Shown here: piece after piece, positions 1 to 9,742 of the stretch
Layout of the letters: each line of letters starts with the position of its first letter
Numbering within the stretch: the first letter of the stretch is position 1
Assembly (NCBI RefSeq): GCF_029945925.1
Contig: NZ_JAQSDN010000062.1
Location: 1 to 64,000 of the forward strand
DNA from: Polaromonas sp.
Lineage (GTDB): Bacteria; Pseudomonadota; Gammaproteobacteria; Burkholderiales; Burkholderiaceae_C
Direction: 5' to 3'
DNA: 64,000 nt
Program-made: the position numbers and the translations under genes
The notes under the pieces: model-generated
The model's input: only the letters and a program-made list of their open reading frames with translations
Told to the model about the DNA's origin: nothing
The model's database searches: none

Positions 1-345
1 ATGGCGGCAACGAGAGTTTACACATGTTTCGTTATTTATGTGTCAATGTACTAGTACTGCAGCACGGAAGTAGCGAAACAAAATGAAAGTGATGACTTCG
101 TGCCCAGGGCAAGGCGCAAGCCGCAGCGAAGGCTGTGCGCCTTCGCAAGGATTGCAACGCCGCCATGGGTGCGAAGGCGCGCTTTCATGTTTCGATATTT
201 TCGGGTTGCAGTACCAGGGATCTTTCCAATTACACGACAGTGAATTGGGCCGCCTTCACCCTCGCCCTTTGTGAGAGGGCCGGGGTGAGGGAGGGGGCGG
301 CGCGGGCACAATAGCCGCTCCCGCACAACGCCCCGACTTCTTCCC
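1..345. other. Gene-free stretch upstream of queC, with one GC-rich palindromic repeat
   Basis: No convincing coding frame is seen in these 345 bases. The left part is AT-richer and the right part holds a copy of a palindromic repeat at about 253-297, with complementary arms ending in GGGGTGAGGG. The same repeat type recurs at 10251-10365 and 22530-22575. The last 30 bases before queC should carry its ribosome binding site, but no strong Shine-Dalgarno is visible. Confidence 0.6.
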
Positions 346-1053
346 ATGCACACCACCGCCCTTGTCCTGTTCTCTGGTGGGCAGGACTCCACCACCTGCC
401 TGGCCCAGGCGCTGTCGAAATACGAACGTGTGGAAACCGTGGGTTTCGACTACGGCCAGCGCCACAGCGTCGAGTTGCAGGCGCGGCTGGTGGTGCTGCG
501 CGAGATCCGGTCGCAGTTTCCGCAGTGGGCGCACAAACTTGGTGAAGACCACCTGCTGGACCTTGCCGTGCTGGGCCAGGTCAGCGAAAGCTCGCTGACG
601 CGCGACACGGCTTTCAGGATGGAGAGTTCGGGCCTGCCCAACACTTTTGTGCCGGGGCGCAACCTGCTGTTCCTGACGCTGGCGGCGGCGCTGGCCTACC
701 GGCGCGACCTGCAGGTGCTGGTCACCGGGGTCTGCGAAACCGATTTCTCCGGCTACCCCGACTGCCGCGACGACACCATGAAAGCCATGCAGCTTGCCTT
801 GTCGCTGGGCATGGACAAACGCTTCCTGATCGAGACACCCCTGATGTGGATAGACAAGGCGGCGACCTGGGCACTGGCCGAGGCGCTGGGCGGCCGGCCG
901 CTGGTTCAACTCATCATCGAACATACGCACACCTGCTACCTTGGCGACCGCACGCACCGCCACGCCTGGGGTTATGGCTGCGGTCAGTGCCCGGCCTGCG
1001 AGTTGCGCTTGCGGGGTTATGCGGCCTATGCGGCCGCGCCGGCCGGGCGCTGA
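346..1053 (+). CDS. queC: 7-cyano-7-deazaguanine synthase QueC
   Basis: This enzyme makes preQ0 from 7-carboxy-7-deazaguanine, ammonia and ATP, on the way to queuosine in tRNA. The 235-residue length fits the family. The N-terminus carries the ATP-pyrophosphatase P-loop [12 protein letters not shown] (about residues 10-21), followed by the FDYGQRH motif. The C-terminus ends in the zinc-binding cysteine pattern, with CYLGD and then GCGQCPAC. No other queuosine gene (queD, queE, queF) lies next to it. Its TGA stop directly abuts the stop of the convergent ABC transporter gene, without a base between them. Confidence 0.95.
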   Translation: MHTTALVLFSGGQDSTTCLAQALSKYERVETVGFDYGQRHSVELQARLVVLREIRSQFPQWAHKLGEDHLLDLAVLGQVSESSLTRDTAFRMESSGLPNTFVPGRNLLFLTLAAALAYRRDLQVLVTGVCETDFSGYPDCRDDTMKAMQLALSLGMDKRFLIETPLMWIDKAATWALAEALGGRPLVQLIIEHTHTCYLGDRTHRHAWGYGCGQCPACELRLRGYAAYAAAPAGR

Positions 1054-2892
1054 TCAGGCGCGGGTTTCCGTCAGCCGGTACAGCGCCGGTGCGCCTTCCG
1101 GCAGTTTTTCAAGCTCCCAGCGCTTGCCGTGAAACGCTGCCACCGTGGGTCGATGTGCTATGGAAACAATAGCGCCTCCCGCTTGCCGGGTCTGGGCCAG
1201 CAGCCGTTCGTACAGTGTTTTTTCCGCGTCCTCGTCGAGCGCGCTGGTGGCTTCGTCGGCAAACAGCCAGGCCGGCTTTTTCAGCAGCACGCGGGCAATC
1301 GCCAGGCGCTGCTGCTCCCCGCCCGAGAGTTTCTGGCTCCAGGCGTCCTCGTCATCGAGGCGCTGCGTCAGCTTGGGAAGCAGTGCTTCTTCCAGTGCCT
1401 GCCGCAGTTGCGCGTCGCTGTAGCTGGCGGCCGGTTGGGGGTAGGCCAGCGCATCGCGCAGGCTGCCGTTCGGGAAGTAGGGGCGTTGCGGGATGAACAT
1501 GGTGTTGGCCGGCAGACGGGTAGAGCCGCGGCTGAAGGGCCAGATGCCGGCCAGCGCGCGAAACAGCGTCGATTTGCCGCTGCCCGACGGGCCCTTGATC
1601 AACACGTTCTCGCCCGCTTCGGCATGCAGCGAGACGCCTTCCAGCAGCACCGCCCCGGTGGGCAGCGCCAGCGTCAGGTCCTGCGTTTCCAGGCTGGTGG
1701 CGGATTCGTCGGTTGCTACTGAATTCATAGCTGTCTGCGCCCGCTGCGCCTGGGTCAGGGCCGTAAAACTCTCTTCAAAACTGGTCAGCCGGTCGGTCGT
1801 GGCGCGCCAGGCGGCCAGGCTGCTGTAGTTGTCGACAAACCAGCTCAACGAGTCCTGCACGCGGCCGAAGGCCGACGAGATCTGCATCAGCTGCCCGAGC
1901 TGGATGGCGCCGCTGAAAAAGCGCGGGGCGGCCACGACAAAGGGAAAAACCACGGCGGCCTGGCCAAAGAAGTTGGTGAACCAGATCAGGTTTTTCTGTT
2001 TCTTGATCAGGGTCAGGTAGTTGCCCAGCACGGTGGAAAAGCGGCTTTCCAGGTGCACGCGCTCGACGGCCTCGCCCTTGTCGAGCGCAATCGATTCGCT
2101 GTACTCGCGCACCCGCACGAGGTGGTGGCGGAAGTCGGCCTCGTAACGCTGCTGCAGGAAATTGAGCCGGATCTGCGGCCGGCCGATATAGTGCGTGATG
2201 ATGCTGCCGGCCGCGCAGTACAGCACCGCCATCCAGACCATGAAGCCGGGAATGTTGTAGCTGGTGCCGCCCAGCGTGAAGCCAAACGGCCCCGACAGGC
2301 TCCACAGGATGCCGACAAAACTCAGCAGCGTCACCACGGCATTGAGCAGGCCCATGCTCAGGGAGATGGTGTAGGTGGTGAACAGGTTGAGGTCTTCCTG
2401 GATGCGCTGGTCGGGGTTGTCCGGTGCGGCCGTGCTGTTGCCGCCATTGCCATTGGTGCCACTACTCGCATAACGGGCCAGCTCCATCCGGTAGAAGGCG
2501 TGGTCGGCCAGCCAGCGCTGCAGGTAGTGGGCCGTCATCCAGGCGCGCCAGCGGATTTCCAGCAGCTGCGTCAGGTAAAAGCGGTAGACCGCGATGATGA
2601 TGAAGGCAAAGGCCAGGTAGGTGAAGCGCCCGAGCTGCTCCCAGAACACCGGCTGGTTCTTGTCCTGCAGCGCGTCGTAGAACACCCGGTTCCATTCATT
2701 GATCAGCACCAGCATGTACACCGCGCCGAGGTTGAGCAGCACGATGGCGACCAGCAGCCCGCGCGCCCTCCATTTGTCCTCGGACGCGAAGTAGGGCCGT
2801 GTCAGCGCCCAGGCCTTGCGGCAGAAGTCCTGGAAGGCGGCGAACTTGCCGTGCACGGTGGGGACCAGGGGCGTCAGGGGCATGGAAGTCAT
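1054..2892 (-). CDS. SbmA/BacA-like ABC transporter, fused permease and ATPase
   Basis: This is a 612-residue half-transporter of the SbmA/BacA (YddA) type, in the inner membrane; relatives move peptides, bleomycin or cobalamin-like molecules. The N-terminal ~370 residues carry six membrane segments and the family motif region around NEWNRVFYDALQ. The C-terminal part is an ATPase with Walker A GPSGSGKST, signature LSGGEQQR and Walker B LFADEATSALDED. The stretch between the two domains (MNSVATDESATSLE) is encoded by a copy of the dispersed AGCT repeat at 1715-1762. The direction and substrate cannot be read from the sequence. MTSMPL at 2892 is taken as the start. Confidence 0.88.
   Translation of the reverse strand: MTSMPLTPLVPTVHGKFAAFQDFCRKAWALTRPYFASEDKWRARGLLVAIVLLNLGAVYMLVLINEWNRVFYDALQDKNQPVFWEQLGRFTYLAFAFIIIAVYRFYLTQLLEIRWRAWMTAHYLQRWLADHAFYRMELARYASSGTNGNGGNSTAAPDNPDQRIQEDLNLFTTYTISLSMGLLNAVVTLLSFVGILWSLSGPFGFTLGGTSYNIPGFMVWMAVLYCAAGSIITHYIGRPQIRLNFLQQRYEADFRHHLVRVREYSESIALDKGEAVERVHLESRFSTVLGNYLTLIKKQKNLIWFTNFFGQAAVVFPFVVAAPRFFSGAIQLGQLMQISSAFGRVQDSLSWFVDNYSSLAAWRATTDRLTSFEESFTALTQAQRAQTAMNSVATDESATSLETQDLTLALPTGAVLLEGVSLHAEAGENVLIKGPSGSGKSTLFRALAGIWPFSRGSTRLPANTMFIPQRPYFPNGSLRDALAYPQPAASYSDAQLRQALEEALLPKLTQRLDDEDAWSQKLSGGEQQRLAIARVLLKKPAWLFADEATSALDEDAEKTLYERLLAQTRQAGGAIVSIAHRPTVAAFHGKRWELEKLPEGAPALYRLTETRA
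1715..1762 (-). repeat. AGCT-type dispersed repeat inside the ABC transporter linker
   Basis: The plus strand reads GCTACTGAATTCATAGCTG, then TCTGCGC and finally CAGGGCC. This matches the other copies in the window (for example 61203-61255 and 48480-48530). It lies wholly in the reading frame of the ABC transporter, in the poorly conserved linker between membrane and ATPase domains. Confidence 0.6.
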
Positions 2893-2984
2893 CCTTGGAG
2901 GAGGCGGAAATGGAAGCCAGTGTAGTGCCGCGCCCTGTCGCGCGAGTGAACATCCGCAGCGCGGGAACTCGCTAGCATGCCGGC

Positions 2985-3797
2985 ATGAACACCTCCACGT
3001 CCCCTTCCCCCGAAGGCAGCATCGACTGCACCGTGCGCGGCCCCTTGCTGCTGATCGCCATCAACCGTCCGGCCAAGCGCAACGGCTTCACGCCGAAGAT
3101 GTTCCGCGAGCTTGGCCAGGCTTACACGCGCCTCGATGACGACCCTGCCTTGCGAGTGGGCGTGCTGTACGCGCTGGGCGAGCACTTCACCGCCGGGCTG
3201 GACCTGCCGACGATCGCGCCGCTGATGCAGCGCGGCGAAAAAGCCGTGCCGCTGGGCCTTGTCGATCCGCTGGACCTGGGCATGGAAGGTTACCGCCGCC
3301 GCAGCAAACCCATGGTGGTCGCGGTGCAGGGCATCACCTACACGCTGGGCATCGAGCTGATGCTGGCGGCCGACATCGTGGTGGCCGCCGACGACTGCCG
3401 CTTCTCGCAGCTCGAAGTGAAACGCGGCATCATGGCCACCGGCGGCGCCACGCTGCGCATGGCCGAACGTGCCGGCCTGGGCAATGCGCTGCTGCACCTG
3501 CTGACCGGCGACGAGTTCGGCAGTGCCGAGGCCCTGCGGCTGAACTTCGTGCAGAAGGTGGTGCCCGCCGGTCAGGCGCTGGACGAGGCCCTGCGGATTG
3601 CCGACGCCATTGCCGCCCAGGCGCCGCTGGCGGTGGTGGCCACGCGAAAAAATGCGCTCAAGGCGGTGGAACACGGCCCGGTGCTGGCCATGCAGGACTT
3701 CATCGCGGTGCAGCAAGGCCTGTCGCGCAGTGAAGACGCGGCGGAGGGGGTGCGCTCGTTTGTTGAAAAGCGGCCGGCGCGGTTTGTGGGGCGTTAG
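2985..3797 (+). CDS. Enoyl-CoA hydratase/isomerase (crotonase) family protein
   Basis: A 270-residue crotonase-fold protein that probably hydrates or isomerises an acyl-CoA. Visible family features are the N-terminal beta strand LLLIAINRPAKRNGFT, the CoA/oxyanion region around GEHFTAGLDL (residues ~62-71), the GIELMLAADIVVAADD helix and the SQLEVKRGIMATGGAT stretch that follows. The usual catalytic glutamates of enoyl-CoA hydratase are not clearly both present, so the exact reaction is open. It stands alone between leftward genes and is followed by a palindromic repeat rather than a simple terminator. Confidence 0.85.
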   Translation: MNTSTSPSPEGSIDCTVRGPLLLIAINRPAKRNGFTPKMFRELGQAYTRLDDDPALRVGVLYALGEHFTAGLDLPTIAPLMQRGEKAVPLGLVDPLDLGMEGYRRRSKPMVVAVQGITYTLGIELMLAADIVVAADDCRFSQLEVKRGIMATGGATLRMAERAGLGNALLHLLTGDEFGSAEALRLNFVQKVVPAGQALDEALRIADAIAAQAPLAVVATRKNALKAVEHGPVLAMQDFIAVQQGLSRSEDAAEGVRSFVEKRPARFVGR

Positions 3798-3803
3798 GCC
3801 TTA

Positions 3804-3900
3804 TCTGTCATCCCGGGCGTGACCCGGGATCCATGCCGCATGAACTACCGGCCTATCGGTCTGCAGGCATGGATTGCGGATCAAGTCCGCAATGACAAAC
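3804..3900. repeat. Paired palindromic repeat (CCCGGG arm plus GCGGA arm)
   Basis: The stretch starts TGTCATCCCGGGCGTGACC and ends AGTCCGCAATGACAAAC. Each half is its own small palindrome, and the outer ends TGTCAT and ATGACA pair with each other, so the whole can fold as one long arm with two hairpins. A second copy with the two arm types exchanged lies at 6490-6585. Confidence 0.8.
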
Positions 3901-3916
3901 CTTTGGCAATGCGGTC

Positions 3917-4885
3917 TCACGATAGCTGGTTGGACACGCCGCTGACCACATGCCCCGAAGGCACATGTTGCGAAGCCGAATCGACATGGCCGGTCTGGTC
4001 GTCGAAGAAGAAGTCGGGCTCGAACTCGCGCAGGAATTCGCCCTTGGCCAGGCCGCCGAGAAACATGGCTTCGTCGACCTCGATGTTCCAGTCCATCAGT
4101 GTGCGGATCGCGCGCTCGTGCGCCGGCGCGCTGCGCGCCGTGACCAGCGCCGTGCGTATGCGCATGCGCGAGGTGCCCACCTGCTGCAGCCGGTGCAGCG
4201 CTTCGAGCAGCGGCTTGAAGGGGCCGGCCAGCAGCGGCTGCGTGGCCTTGTCGCGTTCATGCGCCTGGAAGGCCGACAGGCCGTGCGACTGGAACACACG
4301 TTCGGCCTCGTCGGAAAAAATCACCGCGTCGCCGTCAAACGCGATGCGCACTTCATGGGGGTGCTGGTCGCTGGCATGGGCCGACTGCGGATAAACCTGC
4401 GCGGCTGGCACGCCGGCGGCCAGCGCCTCGCGCACATCGCTGAGGTGGGTCGACAAAAACAGGTTGGCATGCAGGGGTTTCAGGTAGCGCCAAGGCGGCT
4501 CCCCGCGGTTGAAGGTGCCGCGCTGGATGGCCAGCCCGTAGTGCTGGGCCGAGCGGAACACCCGCATGCCCGAGACCGGGTCGTTGCGTGAGAGGATCAC
4601 GACCTCGACGCGCTGGGCCAGCTTGGCGGCGCTTGATGCGTCGTCCAGGCTGTCGGGCGCGTCGTTGAAAGCCAGCAGTTTTTTGACCAGCGAAAAGGCC
4701 ACGCCGGGTTTGGCCGGCACGTCGAGCCGGTCCAGCTGCAGCTGCATGTAGGCGGCATCGCGTTTGGTGCCGGGCGCGGGCGGCTGGCCCAGGCCGTCTT
4801 CGAACACCCGGTTTTCTTCCTCAAAATCAAACAGTGCGCGCGATGAAATCGCCACCACCAGTTGTCCGTCGAGAGTTGCTGCCAT
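3917..4885 (-). CDS. Cytosolic 5'-nucleotidase family protein
   Basis: A 322-residue protein of the 5-nucleotidase (NT5C1-like) family, expected to remove phosphate from nucleoside monophosphates. Family landmarks are VAISSRALFDFEEE at the N-terminus, GVAFSLVKKLLAFN (about residues 61-74), FDGDAVIFSDEAERVF in the middle and FEPDFFFDDQ near the C-terminus. The start at 4885 follows an AGGTAACCCTC stretch. It lies only 13 bases after cobC, so it is probably the last gene of the leftward cob transcript, where it could act on nucleotide by-products; that role is inference. Confidence 0.82.
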   Translation of the reverse strand: MAATLDGQLVVAISSRALFDFEEENRVFEDGLGQPPAPGTKRDAAYMQLQLDRLDVPAKPGVAFSLVKKLLAFNDAPDSLDDASSAAKLAQRVEVVILSRNDPVSGMRVFRSAQHYGLAIQRGTFNRGEPPWRYLKPLHANLFLSTHLSDVREALAAGVPAAQVYPQSAHASDQHPHEVRIAFDGDAVIFSDEAERVFQSHGLSAFQAHERDKATQPLLAGPFKPLLEALHRLQQVGTSRMRIRTALVTARSAPAHERAIRTLMDWNIEVDEAMFLGGLAKGEFLREFEPDFFFDDQTGHVDSASQHVPSGHVVSGVSNQLS

Positions 4886-4898
4886 GAGGGTTACCTGT

Positions 4899-5465
4899 TT
4901 ACTGCGGGGATGGATTCAACGATAGCTCAAGTGTGCGCCATTGCCCGCACGCCACGCCCTCGGGCGGCCACTGGTCGGCACGTGTGACTTCGCGGATGCC
5001 GCCGGCCAGCAGCTGCGCGGCCCGGATGATGCCGGCGTGGGTGATCCAGACGGTGGGCGGCCCGGCCGGCAGTTCATCGAAAGCCCGGGCCACGCGCGCC
5101 ATCACGGCGCGCACACTTTCGCCATGGCCGCCAACGGCGTGGCCGGCAAAGTCGGCCGTCCAGGCGTCGAACTCGCTGCGCGTGATGTCGCTCCAGCGCC
5201 GGCCTTCCCAGGCGCCGAAGTTCATTTCCTGCAGCCGGGCATCGGTTTGAAGGGTCAAATCGGGCCGCAGCCCAAGCAGCGCCTGCGCAAGCAGCTCACA
5301 TCTTTGTAGCGGCGAGGTGCTGATGCGTGCACCGCCGGGAAGCACGGCGGCCAGGGCCGCGGCGCTGTGTTGCGTCGCTGCCCGGTCCGCCGCCACATCC
5401 AGCGCGCCGTAACAGGTGCCCGGCGCCAGCAGGACCTGGGCGTGGCGCACCAGCCAGAGGGTCAT
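4899..5465 (-). CDS. cobC: Alpha-ribazole phosphatase / histidine phosphatase family protein
   Basis: This 188-residue histidine phosphatase probably removes the 5'-phosphate from alpha-ribazole phosphate or adenosylcobalamin 5'-phosphate. The catalytic N-terminal motif is LWLVRHAQ (residues ~3-10), with Arg and the phospho-accepting His. The second His is in WITHAGIIRA. The general acid region is MNFGAWEGRRW. The start at 5465 (MTLWLVRH) puts the motif at the usual place; a longer upstream frame only reads repeat sequence. The neighbouring cobS and cobT support the cobalamin role over a general phosphoglycerate mutase. Confidence 0.85.
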   Translation of the reverse strand: MTLWLVRHAQVLLAPGTCYGALDVAADRAATQHSAAALAAVLPGGARISTSPLQRCELLAQALLGLRPDLTLQTDARLQEMNFGAWEGRRWSDITRSEFDAWTADFAGHAVGGHGESVRAVMARVARAFDELPAGPPTVWITHAGIIRAAQLLAGGIREVTRADQWPPEGVACGQWRTLELSLNPSPQ

Positions 5466-5522
5466 GCCGTTTCCGGCATGAGGCCGCGAGACGCGGCAAT
5501 TTTCCGCAGGGCCGTCCCAAGG

Positions 5523-5583
5523 AAAATTAGCCCCCCTGGGGGGCAGAGAGCTACACGCAGTGACGCGAACGTGGGGGCCATGT
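5523..5583. repeat. CCCCCC/GGGGGG dispersed repeat between cobS and cobC
   Basis: The core is CCCCCCTGGGGGGCAG followed by CACGCAGTGACGCGAACG and TGGGGG. The same order of elements occurs at 23800-23890 and, on the other strand, at 20293-20365. It begins directly after the cobS stop codon when read on the minus strand. Confidence 0.65.
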
Positions 5584-6432
5584 TTACAAGGCGATGGCCA
5601 GGCCGAGGTAAAAGGCGATCTCGCAGACCTGCTGCGTGGCGCCCAGGCAGTCGCCGGTGAAACCCTGCAGGCGGCGGGTGAACAGTCGGCCCATCCACAA
5701 CAGGGCAATCACGGAGAAGCTGCAGGCTACTATCAAAGTCATAGCTGGCAGCGCATAACTGGCAAGGGCCAGGGCCGAAAATGACCATACAAACGCCACC
5801 CCCAGGCTGGTCAGCGTGATCTGGTCGGCCAGCGGTTTGGACTTGGAGCCCGCAGCATCGCCGACATGCGGCAGCGCGCGGATCAGCAGCAGCGGCAGGG
5901 TGCGCGAGACCACATGCGCGGCAAACAGGGCCGCGGCGACCAGCCAGCCGTCCAGGGGCAGGTCGGCAGGCGCTTCTTCCACGCCGGACAGGGCGGCTTC
6001 GATCGAGCCGAGCAGCGCCAACAGCGCCACCTTGCCCAGCAACGCGAGTACCAGCGCCATCGCGCCAAAAGCGCCGACCCGTGAGTCCTTCATGATCTCC
6101 AGGGCGCGGTCCCTCTCGTAACTGCCACCCAGGCCGTCCGTCACGTCGGCCAGCCCGTCTTCGTGAAAGCCGCCGGTCAGCAGCACCGTCGCCACCGTGG
6201 ACAGGACGGCGGCCACCAGCGGTGCGAAGTTGGTGGCGGGCAGCAGCGCCAGCAGCAGGCTGTACACGCCGGCCGCCACGGCACCGACCAGCCAGCCGAT
6301 GCCGGGGAAGTGCGCGGCACTGGCGCGCAGCATGGCCGGGCTGTAGCCGACCCAGTTGGCCAGGCGCCCCGTGACCGGAATGCGGGTGAAAAACTGGACG
6401 GCCAGCAGGTAGTGACGCAGGAACTGGCTCAT
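5584..6432 (-). CDS. cobS: Adenosylcobinamide-GDP ribazoletransferase CobS
   Basis: CobS joins alpha-ribazole to adenosylcobinamide-GDP, the last assembly step of cobalamin, in the inner membrane. The 282-residue protein shows the family motifs FFTRIPV (residues 14-20), GGFHEDGLADVTDGLGG (about 88-104) and MKDSRVGAFG, followed by several hydrophobic segments. A copy of the AGCT dispersed repeat (5726-5776) codes for part of a C-terminal membrane segment, around ASYALPAMTLIVACSFSVIA. It lies between cobT and cobC in one direction; about 180 bases of repeat separate it from cobT. Confidence 0.95.
   Translation of the reverse strand: MSQFLRHYLLAVQFFTRIPVTGRLANWVGYSPAMLRASAAHFPGIGWLVGAVAAGVYSLLLALLPATNFAPLVAAVLSTVATVLLTGGFHEDGLADVTDGLGGSYERDRALEIMKDSRVGAFGAMALVLALLGKVALLALLGSIEAALSGVEEAPADLPLDGWLVAAALFAAHVVSRTLPLLLIRALPHVGDAAGSKSKPLADQITLTSLGVAFVWSFSALALASYALPAMTLIVACSFSVIALLWMGRLFTRRLQGFTGDCLGATQQVCEIAFYLGLAIAL
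5726..5776 (-). repeat. AGCT-type dispersed repeat inside cobS
   Basis: The plus strand reads GCTACTATCAAAGTCATAG then CTGGCAGCGC and AAGGGCCAGGGCC, close to the shared core of this family. It is read in frame and encodes hydrophobic residues in a predicted membrane segment of CobS. Confidence 0.65.
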
Positions 6433-6489
6433 AACTCAGTACTGCTTGCTTGTGTTAATCCCATGGTGCTGGAACGGCAACGGCGTTTA

Positions 6490-6585
6490 GCTGTCATTGC
6501 GGGCTTGACCCGCAATCCATGCTGGATCACTACAGCTGTTGGTAGAGGCGGCATGGATCCCGGATCGAGTCCGGGATGACAAACC
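6490..6585. repeat. Paired palindromic repeat (GCGGG arm plus CCCGGA arm)
   Basis: This copy starts GCTGTCATTGCGGGCTTGAC and ends GAGTCCGGGATGACAAACC. Each half is palindromic and the outer ends are complementary. Compared with 3804-3900 the two arm types are in the opposite order. It fills most of the gap between cobT and cobS. Confidence 0.8.
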
Positions 6586-6612
6586 AGGCGCATGGGCATC
6601 GGTCATGAACTG

Positions 6613-7668
6613 TTATTCCCTCGTTTTACCGCTGACCCCGGCCGAATCAAAACTCGCCATCTCGGCCATGAACAGCGCCGCCGACTGCAGCAGCGGCCAG
6701 GCGAGCAGGGCACCCGTGCCTTCGCCCAGGCGCATGTCCAGGTTGAGCAGCGGCACCGCCTTCAGGTGGTCCAGCAGCAGGTGGTGGCCGCGCTCGGCCG
6801 AACGGTGGCAAAACACCAGGTAGTCCAACACCTGCGGCACCAGGGCGCGCGCCACCAGCGCGGCCGCGCCGGCAATAAAGCCGTCGACCAGCACCACGCG
6901 GCGCTCGCTGGCGGCCTGCAGCATGGCGCCGGCCATCATGGCGATTTCAAAGCCGCCCAACGCCGCCAGCACGGCCAGCGGCTCATGCACATCGGCGTGG
7001 CGGTCCAGGGCACGCTGCAGCACGGCCTGTTTGTGCGCCAGTTGCGCATCGTCCAGCCCCGTGCCGCGCCCGACCACGTCGCTGATCGGCAGGCCGGCCC
7101 GCCGCGCCAGCAGCAGGGCGGCGGGCGAGGTGTTGGCAATGCCCATCTCGCCAAAGGCCACGACGTTGCCGGGCAGGCCCTGCATGACATCCATGCCGGC
7201 TTGCAGCGCGGCGTGGGCCTGGGCCAGCGACATGGCGGGACCCTCGCACATGTTGTGTGTACCGGGCGCTATTTTTCGCTGTTGCAGTTGCGGGTGATCG
7301 GCCAGGTCGGCGGCCACGCCGGCGTCCACCACCTGCAGGGCAAAACCGTGCTGGCGTGCAAACACATTGATGGCGGCACCGCCTGCCAGCATGTTGCCCA
7401 CCATCTGCACCGTCACGGCCTGCGGAAAGGCCGACACGCCCTCGCTGGCAATGCCGTGGTCGGCGGCAAACACCACCATTTGCGGCGACTCGAAGGTGAT
7501 GGCCTCGCTGCGCTGGATCAGGCCGAGCTGCAGCGCCAGCGTTTCAAGCTGGCCCAGCGCGCCCAGCGGCTTGGTTTTCTGGTCGATTTTGTGCTGCAGC
7601 CGGGCGGCCAGCGCGGCGTCGGCGGTCGGTTCAATCGCGGGCAGGAGAAGTGTCTTGTTGTCGGTCAT
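6613..7668 (-). CDS. cobT: Nicotinate-nucleotide--dimethylbenzimidazole phosphoribosyltransferase CobT
   Basis: CobT activates dimethylbenzimidazole by transferring phosphoribose from nicotinate mononucleotide, giving alpha-ribazole phosphate. The 351-residue product has the family landmarks KIDQKTKPLGALGQLE near the N-terminus, VVFAADHGIASEGVSAFP (about 72-89), GEMGIANTSPAALL in the middle and RLGEGTGALLAWPL near the C-terminus, which contains the catalytic glutamate. MTDNKTLL at 7668 is chosen as start; it overlaps the end of the CWC gene by 38 bases, and an in-frame extension upstream shows no family residues. Confidence 0.95.
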   Translation of the reverse strand: MTDNKTLLLPAIEPTADAALAARLQHKIDQKTKPLGALGQLETLALQLGLIQRSEAITFESPQMVVFAADHGIASEGVSAFPQAVTVQMVGNMLAGGAAINVFARQHGFALQVVDAGVAADLADHPQLQQRKIAPGTHNMCEGPAMSLAQAHAALQAGMDVMQGLPGNVVAFGEMGIANTSPAALLLARRAGLPISDVVGRGTGLDDAQLAHKQAVLQRALDRHADVHEPLAVLAALGGFEIAMMAGAMLQAASERRVVLVDGFIAGAAALVARALVPQVLDYLVFCHRSAERGHHLLLDHLKAVPLLNLDMRLGEGTGALLAWPLLQSAALFMAEMASFDSAGVSGKTRE

Positions 7669-7873
7669 CGGTGATTTTCTGGAGGCAGGCGGGGCAAAAG
7701 CAGGATGCCTCTGACGTGCCGATGGAGGAAGACGTGCTGGAGGGAACGGGCACGACATGGGGCAGCTTGACGCACCAGCATTCGGCGTCCGCTCCCACCA
7801 TGCCGCAGCGAAAAGTCGCACCGCAACGGGGGCACGATGAATTGGAGGGAACGGATGCGCCTGCCGCAGTCAT
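7631..7873 (-). CDS. Cysteine-rich CWC family small protein
   Basis: An 80-residue protein with four paired cysteine motifs: CPRCGATFRCG, then CWCVKLPHVVPVP, and CFCPACLQK near the C-terminus. This is the arrangement of the small CWC family, thought to bind metal; no reaction is known. It starts 11 bases after the ilvA stop and runs 38 bases into cobT in another frame, so it is probably translated in the same transcript. The overlap explains why the cobT start could be misplaced upstream. Confidence 0.75.
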   Translation of the reverse strand: MTAAGASVPSNSSCPRCGATFRCGMVGADAECWCVKLPHVVPVPSSTSSSIGTSEASCFCPACLQKITDDRQQDTSPARD

Positions 7874-7884
7874 CGCCAGGCCCG

Positions 7885-9498
<1,614 letters not shown>

Positions 9499-9529
9499 GT
9501 GTTTTTCTCGCAACCCGACATCATAGTGG

Positions 9530-9667
9530 GCAAGAAAAAAGGCCCAGACCTTGCGGTCTGGGCCTGTAAATCCACCCTTTCAGGGATGGAGGAGACAAAC
9601 ATTGCATGAAAACAAAGGGTGTGTTCATGCGATGATTTCAGTATAGCGGAGGCATGTTGCGCTGCAA
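9530..9667 (-). ncRNA. Candidate structured leader or small RNA ahead of ilvA
   Basis: On the minus strand there is a promoter-like pair TTGCAG (9667-9662) and TATACT (9645-9640), 16 bases apart. Downstream come a hairpin at 9590-9571 (TCCATCC / GGGTGGA arms), preceded by TCTCCTCC, and an 11-bp hairpin at 9565-9540 (AGGCCCAGACC arms) followed by a run of T. The T-run ends about 36 bases before the ilvA start, so a transcript from this promoter could stop before ilvA. It may be an attenuator or a separate ~100-nt RNA with an anti-Shine-Dalgarno stretch. The inside of the hairpins also reads as a 35-codon frame, not rich in Ile. Confidence 0.5.
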
Positions 9668-9742
9668 CAATGTTTTGTTGCGAAAAATAAACACTCGCCG
9701 CTACTTTTGACAACTATTTCTGACTTTTGAGGATGGCAATTC

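Noticed and set aside
9521..9628. An ilv leader peptide
   Set aside because: The 35-codon frame has no run of Ile, Val or Leu codons and crosses the terminator itself.
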